Translations under genes and position numbers: made by a program
Assembly (NCBI GenBank): GCA_003136315.1
Contig: PLDW01000475.1
Coordinates: 15,570 to 79,569 of the forward strand
DNA: 64,000 nt
Reading direction: 5' to 3'
From: Gemmataceae bacterium
Lineage (GTDB): Bacteria > Planctomycetota > Planctomycetia > Gemmatales > Gemmataceae
In this document: positions 54,129 to 63,011 of the stretch, piece by piece
Position numbering within the stretch: the stretch's first letter is position 1
Layout: every line of letters begins with the position of its first letter
Notes under the pieces: generated by a model
Told to the model about the DNA's origin: nothing
The model's database searches: none
The model's input: the letters and a program-made list of their open reading frames with translations, nothing else

Positions 54129-57100
54129 TCAAACCGGGCAAGTCGTCGGATTGTTGGTCGCAAACTGGTCGTGGAATCGTCGGACCAATTCGTCCGGCAT
54201 GAAGTACGTTCCGCATTGTGGTCGGGCGGCTGTGATTTCCAGCCGGGCAAGCCCGTGGTAGTGAGCGAGCAAGTCGACTGGGTCGGCCAACCCCACGGTT
54301 GCCCGGAATCCCTCGAACCGGTCGGTGAGGAGCGCTGAGAGGATGCATGCCGTCAGTTCCCGGGGATCTCTGGCAAGTTCCCGGAGGAACGCCTCTGTCC
54401 CGAAGCGGGCCACCATCTCTTCAGCCCCCGGGGGCAAGAAAACGGATTCCCGGATCGGGTCTGGCAGACGCACCATTCCGGCGTTCCCGAACAGGACATC
54501 GGCTGTCGCCTCGGCCCGTTGGACCGCCCGGTCGAGTGCGAACCCCGGCGGGTAAGAGTCGTCAATCACCACCGTGCCAGGGCGGAGTTGGTCCACATCC
54601 ATGACCTCCGGGACGCTGACGGCTGTGAGGATGGTTGTGGCCTCGTAGAGACCATCTGGCAAGCCGCGGTCGGACGCAAGCACCCGGATCGGCCCCCGGA
54701 AGCCGTGACGGTCGCGAGCACAGCGAGCGATGATCTCGACCTCATTCCGCTTCGCGAAAACATCGCAAAGTGTGATCTCCCGGGGATGGGGGAGAGCATC
54801 CAACAGCAACGCCAAACAGGATTGACCGATCGACCCGAGCCCCAGGACAGCAAGGTGCTCCTGATCGGTCTGGCGACCTGCCCGGTCGAGCATGCTCTGG
54901 AGGTTCAGCACGACCGCCGCAGTCGTTGTCGCGTGGCCCGTTGTCACCCGCAAGCCTGAGTCCCCTCCCAGCCAATCCTGGACCATCCGCCCGTAATTCG
55001 TGGCCGACGGAATGAGTCCGGTCAACGACAGGCACCGGGCGCCCCGACGACGTGCCAACTCCCCGGCCTTGCGAACGAGTTCGGAAGCCCGCGGCGAGCC
55101 AAAGAGTTCCTTTCCCCGGATTGGGAGGGTGATGACACCGATCCGCCCGTAGGGGAGTTCGTAAAGGTGACTGACGAACGGATCGGTTCCGAATAACCCC
55201 CTGAACTGATCGTCTGACACTCCACCGACAGTACATACCCGGTCCGGGACGTAGAGGAGGGCCGCAGCGTCAAACGCCATGTGCTCCAGCACTCCGTTCG
55301 CCGTGGTCCGGGTGAAGACCCGAAGAAATTCCTCGTCAGGGAGCGTTTCGAGGAGATGGGAAGCAGTGACGACCGGCTCCGTCAGCTCTGGCACAGTGGT
55401 CGTGACACTGGTCTCGAGTGGGCCGTCCGTCGCAGCGGGAACGGCTGTGAGTTGGCGGAGGAGAATCTCCGCAAGTCCGGAGAGAGTCGTACCGGCCGAA
55501 AGCTGATCAATTGGGACATTGGACTTGAAATCCCGGTCGATCCGCAGCTTGAACTCAAACGCCATCAGGGAATCGACCCCGAAGTTGGTGAGCGGAACAG
55601 TGGGGTCGAGGCTCGATTCGTCTGCCCTCAAAACGGCGGCCAGCCCGCGTCGGAGGTGGTCGATGAGGTGGCCGAGTCTCTCGCTCGACGGCCGGGCCAG
55701 GAGCGTTGCGGTTGCGTCCAATCCGCCTGACAGAGTCGTCCCGTCGGACCTCTGCTCCAACACCACCGCGAGGCGGTGTGAGAGGCTGGCGGCCGGGTTG
55801 GCCTCAGAAAACCTCGCCCAGTCGACGCTCGCGACACCAACGGAGGTCGCGTCCCGGCGGAGCAGGAACTTCAGGAACGCAAACACTTCGGCCGATGGGA
55901 GAAGGCCGAGACCGACCGACTCCAGGTAACGTGCGAGGGGAGCGTTGTCCGCAACCACTCCCACTTCGGCGAGCGGACCCCAGTTGACTGCCAGGGCCGG
56001 AAGACCTGTCGCACGGCGGTGGCTGGCCAGGGCGTCGAGAAATCGGTTCGCTGCCACGTAGCTTGCCTGGGCGGCTGAGCCGACGAGCGTCGCGATTGAC
56101 GAGTACATGACGAACCAGTCGAGCGGGAGCTCCCTTGTGGCGAGATGCAGATTCCACGCCCCTGCGACTTTCGGGGCGAGAACCTTCTCCAGTGAGGCTC
56201 GGCCAACCCGGGCGAGCGGTTCGTCGAGTAGCACCATCGCGGAGTGAACAACACCAGCGAGCGGTGGGCGTTCGCCCGCGCCCGATCGGATGAGCCGGTC
56301 GACTGCTGTCGGGTCGGTGACGTCACAGACGACAATTTCAACCTCGACCCCTCGGGCGAGAATCGCCTCGACCGTTGCTCGCGCGGTATCGGATTTCGCC
56401 CCGCTCCGGCTAGCAAGGACGAGCCACTTCGCCCCCTGATCAGTGAGCCACTCCGCTGTCCGGAGACCAAGCCCGGACAGGCCCCCGGTGATCAAATAGG
56501 CCGCATCTGCCCGCACAACCGGCCGCTCGTGCGCCAAAACCCGCTGAGGCAGGGAGGTGGGGTCCGGGGTGACCACCAGTTTCCCACGATGCTTCCCCTG
56601 GGCCATGAGTCGGAAGGCATCCCCCACCTGCTCGGTCGGGTATGCCGTGATCGGCAGCGGGGTGTATTCTCCCTGGGTGAAACGTTCGAGGATCGCTCGT
56701 AATCGGCGGCCCACCCAGACCGGTTTCCGGGCAATCACCCCAGCCAGGTCGACTGCATGGAACGACACACAATTGCGGAAGGGGTGCAAGTCGAGCGCTG
56801 CGTTTTGGAAGATGTCTTTCTTCCCGATCTCCACAAACCGGCCATCCGGTTTGAGGAGTTCGAGGCTACGGGGAATGAACTCCCCGGCCAGCGAGTTGAG
56901 GACCACATCGACACCCCGGCCCCCGGTTGCCGAGTGGACCCCACTGGCGAATGAGAGGTTCCGGGAATGAAAGACGTGGTCGACCCCCTGCCCGCGGAGG
57001 AATTCGTGCTTGTCCGGACTGGCCGTTGCGTACACCTCGGCCCCCAGCCGCCGGGCGACCTGGATGGCGGCCTGCCCGACGCCGCCGGCTGCCGCATGAA

Positions 57101-60100
57101 TCAGAACCGATTCCCCCGGTTCCATCCGGGCGACGTCCGACAGGCAGTAGTCGGCTGTCAAGAATGCAATGGGGATGGCTGCCGCTTGCTCGAATGACAA
57201 ATGGGATGGCTTATGGCCAGCGAGAACGGCAGGAACCCGAACATAGTTCCCAAATCCGTGCGCAGCGACGGCCACCACCGGATCACCGGGCTGGAAGTCG
57301 GATACGCCGCTCCCAACTCGGCGCACCACACCTGCAATCTCATCGCCGAACGATCGATTTTCAGTCGGAGCGAGGGGGTAGATATCGAGGGCCTTGAGGA
57401 CATCGCGGAAGTTGAGCCCGATCGCCCGAACCTCGATCTCGATTTCATGAGAAGCTGGCGGATCGGGGGGCACATCGACCCAGGCCAACCCATCCAGGCT
57501 GCCAGGTTCAGTGGTCCGCAGGACGTAGGACGTCGCTGGAGTGCTCGGGACGGTGAGCCAGCCAAGGCTGTCCGGGTTCACCGTCTGGAGTCGCCCGGTG
57601 TATCGGACGCCGCGGCGGTGCGCGATCTCGTCTTCGGGCGGAGTGGAGACGATCTCGCCAAGAGCCTCGTCGATGTGGGTGGCAGGCGTCGACGCGTCGA
57701 GGTCGAGTAGCCGGCAGGTCACGGAGGGTAGTTCTGTCGCGATCGTGCGGAGCATCCCGGCGGCGGGTGCCTGGAGCAGCCCCGAGGGGGAGATCCCGCC
57801 AAACTCTGTATCAGGGGTGGCACCGGCTGTCACGAGCCACAGGGTGAGACCTTTTGGACCACTGGCAGCGAGTTCCTGGGCCGTCTTCCACAATGGATCG
57901 AGTGCAGCCAGCACACCTCCGACGGAAGGCTGTTCGCCGGCACCGATCCCGGCCACCCAAACCACGACAGTCCCGTTTCCCTCGGCTCGCTGGAGAAACT
58001 CTGGAACGAGGTCATTGGAGGCAGTTTGGTGTCCCACCCAACTGCCGAACGCTTGCAGACCGCAGACCAGATCCTGCGCCAACTCGGCTGGGTCGATGAC
58101 CAGCCACGGCCCTGCGAGGGAGGGTGGTGGAGCCGTCTCCTTCGGAGTCGGAGTCCAGACCTCCCGGAATATCCGGCTGACGCTCCGCGTGAGGTGGCTT
58201 TCCTGCGGCTTCGTCACGCAGCAGCACCCTGCAAGAGTGGCAACCCACTCCCCGTCTGGAGTGAAGACATCAATGTCCGCGAACCACCTCACGTCCTGGA
58301 TATGGACATCTCGGATGTGGCAGACAACCGCAACCCCGGCCCGACGCCGCCAGTCGACCCGGTCGACCCGCAGTGGGAGGAACATTGCCTCCCGCTCCTC
58401 GTCCACGGGAGTGGCCCGGAGGACAGCCTGAAGCACACCGTCAAGAAGGGTCGGGTGCAGGTAATACCGGTCGGCCTCATCGTGAAGAGACGGGTCGAGA
58501 GAGATTGCCGCCCACACGTCTGGACCTCTCGTCCAGAGGCGGCGGATGGTCCGAAAGAGCGGCCCGTAATGATGCCCTGCAAGGTCGAAACGGGAGTACA
58601 GGTGACCCGGGGGCTCCTCCACGGCGTCCGCAGGAGGGGTTCGGTCCGTGATCGGCGGGCCAGCTCCTGGGCCGGAGTCGACCCCGCGCCGGGCGGAACG
58701 GCTAAACGGCTCCCAGCCACGGCCCGAGTCCTCGACTGGGCGAGCAGTGACTGCGATCTTGCGGGATCCGGGGTCGAGGGTGGTCCGAACGATGAGTGGC
58801 TCGTCGGCCCAGAGTACACGATCGAAACCCACGTCGTCCAGTCCAACAGGGTCGGCAAATGAGCCGTCGGCTGCCGCTGCCAGCATTAGTTCCAGGTGGG
58901 CAGCAGCCGGAACCACTGCACGGGTGCGGAACCCGTGATCAGGTAGGTAGGGAAACACCGCCGCCGACAGACACACCTCCCACTGGCGGACCGGTCCCGG
59001 CTCCCGCACTCCCAGGAGGGGGTGCGTTGGGGCGACCAGCCGGCGGCGGCGGGAATCTTCCCCCTCTGCCCAAAATGTCTGTCGTTGCCACGGGTGGTGG
59101 GGGAGCTCGGCATGGAGGGTTGGCCCAGGGGCGAATCCTGCCCAGTCGATCGGCACCCCGCGAGCGAACAAAGCGGCGGCCGACTCCGCCAGACATCGTT
59201 GGCCATCTTCTTCACGTTTCAAAGTTGGGACGACGACCGCTTTGCTCGCTGCCCGCTGGACATATCGGAGCAATCCGGGGTGTGGCCCGACCTCGACGAA
59301 CAACTCCGCCCCTCGGTCGACGACGGACCGGACTGCGGCGGCGAATCGGACTGGCTCGCGGACGTTCCTCCACCAGTACAACCCAGTGAGATCCGCCCCG
59401 GCCAGTTCCGTGCCGGTGACCGTGGAGATAAACGGAACCTCACTCGCCCGTGGTGCCAGCCCGTTCACCGATGCGAGGAACCCCCTCCGGCAGGGGTCCA
59501 TCGCAGGGGAGTGGAAGGCATACGGGAACGGGAGCAGCCGAGCGAACGCCCCTCCGGACGCGAGTTGGTTGACGGCGGCTTGAACCGCGTCGGTCTCTCC
59601 GGCGAGGGTCAGGTCCGCCGGACCGTTGTAGGCCGCGACACACAGCCGACCGGAGAATTGGGCGAGGAGAGGGCCTGCGTCAGCCTCCGAGAGCCCAACC
59701 GCTGCCATCGCCCCAGCCCCGCGAGTGGTCTCTTGAGCCGCCGACCGGAAGACGATCACCTTGGCCGCGTCGGCGAGGGTCAGGGCTCCGCTCACATACG
59801 CTGCGGCGACCTCTCCGATGCTGTGCCCGAATACCGCCACAGGACGAATACCCCATGTCCGCAGTAGCCGGTAAACCCCGACTTGAAGGGCAAACAGAAC
59901 GGGTTGCCCGATATCGGATCGGAACACCGACTCGTCTCCGCGTGACATCTCTTCGACGAGGCTCCGACCCCAGTAGGGTCGGAGTGCAGCGTCCAACTCC
60001 TCCACCGTGTCCCGGAAGCGGCAATCGGTCCTGAGCAGGTCTCGCCCCATACCCGGCCACTGGGTTCCCTGGCCGCTGAACACCACAGCAACTGCTGGTG

Positions 60101-61670
60101 AGCTAACACCAGATTGGCCAACGAAACACCCGCGGCCAGAGGGACCGTCGCGGAGCGAATCTGCCGCTGCGGCCGATGTGTCCGCGACGACAACGACCCT
60201 GTGCGAGTGGTGGCTGCGGCGGCAGCGGGCTGCGGCGGCGAGGGTGGGGACCAAGGTCGGGTCGGCTGCCTCCAGAACTGTAGCGTCGGCCCGCATCGCC
60301 TCGACCAGAGCGGAAGCGGAACGTGTGGAGACGGTCCACACGACCCGGTCAGGTGGCCGACCCGCGAGTGAAGGTGCGGTCGGAGGCGGGGATGAAAGAA
60401 CCGCGTGGGCATTTGTCCCACCAAATCCGAACGAGTTCACCCCACCGTACAGGTAGCCATCAGCGGCTGGCTCCCAGGGTGTGATTTCCGTTGGAACCTG
60501 GAGGTGGAATTGGTCGAAAGGGATACGGGGGTTCGGGGCCGCGAAGTGGACGTTCGGAGGGATGGTCCGGTGTTGGATGGCGAGGGCAAGTTTGATGAGG
60601 CCAGCCATTCCTGAGGCGGGCTCCAGGTGCCCCAGATTCGATTTCACCGACCCGATCCAGAGTGGCCGGTCAGCCGGTCGGGAGGCTCCAAGAACCCGGC
60701 CGATTGCCGTTGCCTCGATCGGATCCCCGACAGGTGTTCCCGTTCCGTGTGCTTCTACGTAGCCGACCCGAGCAGGAGGAACACCGGCCAGGCGATAGGC
60801 TTCGGCCAACATGGCCGCCTGTTGGCCCTCGCTGGGAACAGTGAGCCCGCCCGTCCGGCCGTCTTGGTTGGTGACGGTCGAGCGGATGACCGCATAGACC
60901 CTGTCCCCATCGGTGATCGCCCGGGAGAGGGGTTTGAGGATCACAACCGCCGCCCCCTCCGCTCGCACGAAGCCGTCGGCGGCGGCAGCAAACGCACGGC
61001 ACCGACCAGTTGGGGAAAGCATCCCGGCCTTACTGAATGCGACCGCCACGTCGGGCTGAAGGATGGCATTAGCACCACCCACCAGGGCAAGCGGGATGTC
61101 GCCGCGCCAGATCGCCCGGCACGCCAGGTCCAGAGCGACCAGTGCAGATGAGCAGGCGGTATCGACAGACAGACTCGGACCGCGCAGGTCGAAGGTGTAG
61201 GACACCCGGTTGGAGGCAATGCTCAACGCTCCCCCAGTGCTGGTGTGCATGTCCGCATCATACCGACCACGCTTCTGAATGTCCCCGTAATCACACGACG
61301 AGATACCAACGTACACACCGGTTCCGGACCCCGCCAGAGAGGCTAACGGGTATCCGGCGTCCTGGATCGCCTCCCATCCGGTCTCCAGCAGCCACCTCTG
61401 CTGGGGATCCATCCGGGTGACTTCTCTTGGGGTCAACCCAAAGAAACCCGCATCGAAACCCGCGGGTTCACTGACATAACCTCCCCAACAGGAGTAGGTC
61501 CGGCCCGGAGCGCCCCGGTTGGGGTGGTAATTGGCCTCGATGTTCCACCGGTCCGGTGGTGTGTCGGTGACCAGATCGGCCCGGGCGAGGAGCTTCGTCC
61601 AGAGAGTGGCCGGGGAGTGTACCCCGCCAGGGAGTTTGCACCCGATTCCCGTAATCGCGATCGGTTCCAT
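54129..61670 (-). CDS. type I polyketide synthase with C-terminal acyl-ACP reductase-like domain
   Basis: 2513 residues, single module. KS (1-425; Cys173 in DTACSSA, His308 in EAHGTGT, His348 in NLGH); AT (~527-830; Ser617 in GHSIGE, YAFHS at 717-721); DH (~880-1150; His912, Asp1077 in HPTLLDG); non-catalytic KR-like segment (~1165-1370); ER (~1385-1700; AGGVGQAAIQVA); KR (~1722-1960; GGLSGLGLRTAE, Tyr1871); ACP (~2000-2070; Ser2034 in GVDSLM). The last ~400 residues resemble cyanobacterial acyl-ACP reductase: TGHATTTA, NAD(P) loop GLGSIGQS (2277-2284), VIDDSYPPG, and Cys2442 in RELTACILSALL aligned with the reductase's catalytic Cys. So a fully reducing, probably iterative synthase with reductive release as aldehyde. 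No thioesterase or phosphopantetheinyl transferase is present. Confidence 0.9.
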   Translation of the reverse strand: MEPIAITGIGCKLPGGVHSPATLWTKLLARADLVTDTPPDRWNIEANYHPNRGAPGRTYSCWGGYVSEPAGFDAGFFGLTPREVTRMDPQQRWLLETGWEAIQDAGYPLASLAGSGTGVYVGISSCDYGDIQKRGRYDADMHTSTGGALSIASNRVSYTFDLRGPSLSVDTACSSALVALDLACRAIWRGDIPLALVGGANAILQPDVAVAFSKAGMLSPTGRCRAFAAAADGFVRAEGAAVVILKPLSRAITDGDRVYAVIRSTVTNQDGRTGGLTVPSEGQQAAMLAEAYRLAGVPPARVGYVEAHGTGTPVGDPIEATAIGRVLGASRPADRPLWIGSVKSNLGHLEPASGMAGLIKLALAIQHRTIPPNVHFAAPNPRIPFDQFHLQVPTEITPWEPAADGYLYGGVNSFGFGGTNAHAVLSSPPPTAPSLAGRPPDRVVWTVSTRSASALVEAMRADATVLEAADPTLVPTLAAAARCRRSHHSHRVVVVADTSAAAADSLRDGPSGRGCFVGQSGVSSPAVAVVFSGQGTQWPGMGRDLLRTDCRFRDTVEELDAALRPYWGRSLVEEMSRGDESVFRSDIGQPVLFALQVGVYRLLRTWGIRPVAVFGHSIGEVAAAYVSGALTLADAAKVIVFRSAAQETTRGAGAMAAVGLSEADAGPLLAQFSGRLCVAAYNGPADLTLAGETDAVQAAVNQLASGGAFARLLPFPYAFHSPAMDPCRRGFLASVNGLAPRASEVPFISTVTGTELAGADLTGLYWWRNVREPVRFAAAVRSVVDRGAELFVEVGPHPGLLRYVQRAASKAVVVPTLKREEDGQRCLAESAAALFARGVPIDWAGFAPGPTLHAELPHHPWQRQTFWAEGEDSRRRRLVAPTHPLLGVREPGPVRQWEVCLSAAVFPYLPDHGFRTRAVVPAAAHLELMLAAAADGSFADPVGLDDVGFDRVLWADEPLIVRTTLDPGSRKIAVTARPVEDSGRGWEPFSRSARRGVDSGPGAGPPITDRTPPADAVEEPPGHLYSRFDLAGHHYGPLFRTIRRLWTRGPDVWAAISLDPSLHDEADRYYLHPTLLDGVLQAVLRATPVDEEREAMFLPLRVDRVDWRRRAGVAVVCHIRDVHIQDVRWFADIDVFTPDGEWVATLAGCCCVTKPQESHLTRSVSRIFREVWTPTPKETAPPPSLAGPWLVIDPAELAQDLVCGLQAFGSWVGHQTASNDLVPEFLQRAEGNGTVVVWVAGIGAGEQPSVGGVLAALDPLWKTAQELAASGPKGLTLWLVTAGATPDTEFGGISPSGLLQAPAAGMLRTIATELPSVTCRLLDLDASTPATHIDEALGEIVSTPPEDEIAHRRGVRYTGRLQTVNPDSLGWLTVPSTPATSYVLRTTEPGSLDGLAWVDVPPDPPASHEIEIEVRAIGLNFRDVLKALDIYPLAPTENRSFGDEIAGVVRRVGSGVSDFQPGDPVVAVAAHGFGNYVRVPAVLAGHKPSHLSFEQAAAIPIAFLTADYCLSDVARMEPGESVLIHAAAGGVGQAAIQVARRLGAEVYATASPDKHEFLRGQGVDHVFHSRNLSFASGVHSATGGRGVDVVLNSLAGEFIPRSLELLKPDGRFVEIGKKDIFQNAALDLHPFRNCVSFHAVDLAGVIARKPVWVGRRLRAILERFTQGEYTPLPITAYPTEQVGDAFRLMAQGKHRGKLVVTPDPTSLPQRVLAHERPVVRADAAYLITGGLSGLGLRTAEWLTDQGAKWLVLASRSGAKSDTARATVEAILARGVEVEIVVCDVTDPTAVDRLIRSGAGERPPLAGVVHSAMVLLDEPLARVGRASLEKVLAPKVAGAWNLHLATRELPLDWFVMYSSIATLVGSAAQASYVAANRFLDALASHRRATGLPALAVNWGPLAEVGVVADNAPLARYLESVGLGLLPSAEVFAFLKFLLRRDATSVGVASVDWARFSEANPAASLSHRLAVVLEQRSDGTTLSGGLDATATLLARPSSERLGHLIDHLRRGLAAVLRADESSLDPTVPLTNFGVDSLMAFEFKLRIDRDFKSNVPIDQLSAGTTLSGLAEILLRQLTAVPAATDGPLETSVTTTVPELTEPVVTASHLLETLPDEEFLRVFTRTTANGVLEHMAFDAAALLYVPDRVCTVGGVSDDQFRGLFGTDPFVSHLYELPYGRIGVITLPIRGKELFGSPRASELVRKAGELARRRGARCLSLTGLIPSATNYGRMVQDWLGGDSGLRVTTGHATTTAAVVLNLQSMLDRAGRQTDQEHLAVLGLGSIGQSCLALLLDALPHPREITLCDVFAKRNEVEIIARCARDRHGFRGPIRVLASDRGLPDGLYEATTILTAVSVPEVMDVDQLRPGTVVIDDSYPPGFALDRAVQRAEATADVLFGNAGMVRLPDPIRESVFLPPGAEEMVARFGTEAFLRELARDPRELTACILSALLTDRFEGFRATVGLADPVDLLAHYHGLARLEITAARPQCGTYFMPDELVRRFHDQFATNNPTTCPV

Positions 61671-61694
61671 GCGGGGGGGTCTCGGTAGTCCAGG

Positions 61695-62606
61695 TCAGAC
61701 GACAGTGGGGACAGAGGCGTGTGGTGCAGGTGCGGGCTTCGGCCGCTTCACTTTCCACGCCATACCGACCCGCTCCATAATCCAGATCAGGCACCAGGAT
61801 GCATCTGGCTGCCACCACCGGAGGCCGTGGCGGGCGGAATAGGGGAAGGCGTGATGATTGTTGTGCCAACCCTCTCCCAGAGCTAGCAATCCGACCAGGA
61901 GATTGTTCCGGCTCTGATCGCCGGTATCGTGAGGGTGGCTTCCCCACAGGTGGGTGACCGAGTTCACCGCGAACGTCACCTGGAGGGCTGCGAAGTGGCG
62001 GAGCGGACCACCCCAGAGAAACCCGATCAGAGCGTCGTAGGCGGTCCCGCCAATCAAGAACCCGGCGGCTGCTGGCAACGACATGCCGAGCAGATACCAG
62101 TGGAACCAGTGGCGGTCGATCCAGGCGAAGTCGGCACGCCGAGTCAAATCCCGGACAGTGTTACGGGGATAGACGAATCCGTTCACATACACCCAACCGC
62201 CATGGGCGTGGTAGAACCCCCGCAGGAACCCCAACTTACGGTCTCCCAGGAGATATGGTGAGTGGGGGTCACCGGCCTGGTCACTGTGCTTGTGGTGCCT
62301 GCGATGGGTTGCCACCCAGAAGAACGGCGACGACTGCCCCGCCATGCACCCAAGCACCATCAACACCCACTCCACCGGGCGAGGTGTCGCGAACGACCGG
62401 TGGGTAAAAAGACGGTGATATCCGACGGTGATCCCCACCCCTGTGACGACTGCCATGATCGCAAACGCAATGATTGCGTGGGGTGGGAGTCCTTCAAAGT
62501 AGGCCAACCCGACGGCTGCTGTCGATCCGACAGCGAGCGCGAGGGCAATCGGCCGACCATTTACCCCGCGACAGGCCGTGTATTCGGCCCGGACCGAGTC
62601 ATCCAT
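61695..62606 (-). CDS. acyl-CoA (stearoyl-type delta-9) desaturase
   Basis: 303 residues with paired membrane helices and the three histidine boxes of delta-9 acyl-lipid/acyl-CoA desaturases: HRLFTHRSF, HRRHHKHSD and HNNHHAFP, plus ALGEGWHNNHHAFPYSARHG. Start at ATG 62606 (MDDSVRAEY) with a GGAGA site upstream; the frame runs to 62747. It stops 24 bases before the polyketide synthase start and is the first gene of that operon. Confidence 0.92.
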   Translation of the reverse strand: MDDSVRAEYTACRGVNGRPIALALAVGSTAAVGLAYFEGLPPHAIIAFAIMAVVTGVGITVGYHRLFTHRSFATPRPVEWVLMVLGCMAGQSSPFFWVATHRRHHKHSDQAGDPHSPYLLGDRKLGFLRGFYHAHGGWVYVNGFVYPRNTVRDLTRRADFAWIDRHWFHWYLLGMSLPAAAGFLIGGTAYDALIGFLWGGPLRHFAALQVTFAVNSVTHLWGSHPHDTGDQSRNNLLVGLLALGEGWHNNHHAFPYSARHGLRWWQPDASWCLIWIMERVGMAWKVKRPKPAPAPHASVPTVV

Positions 62607-63011
62607 GAGTCCGGTCTCCGGCGGGATCGTCCCGCCCCACAAGCAGGTCAACAGTCTGCGTCGGTTGGGCGACGAAGGGGGTGTCGAGACGGGCCGGGTG
62701 GCGGCGAATACGACAACGACCACCATCCCTTCGGTGGCCGCCCACACACACAGGGACTATTGTGCGGCGACACGGTGGGTGCGGCAACCGCTTGGGGCGT
62801 GGAATTTCCCGGAGAGAAGACCCGAGGTGGTCAAAAGCGACCACGACTGGGTGGATTGGGCAAACCAGGCGACTTTGCCGTCTCCAATTTGCACCAATCC
62901 AAGCCAGGAAGGGTGAAAACCCACGCCTGAAGCGCTGGCGGTCCTGGGGGCGCCCGGGTATCATTCCCCTCACTTTCTCAATTCCGAGCCCGACCCTCCG
63001 GAAAACTCGCT
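62607..63011. promoter_or_regulatory. divergent intergenic region of the polyketide cluster
   Basis: About 400 bases between the desaturase-led operon and the radical SAM gene, so it should contain promoters for both. GC-rich; no gene, repeat or clear operator seen. Frames present there are shadows. Confidence 0.45.

Noticed and set aside
53751-54338. Plus-strand frame of 195 codons across the desaturase/synthase junction
   Set aside because: Antisense to two confident genes; no domain.
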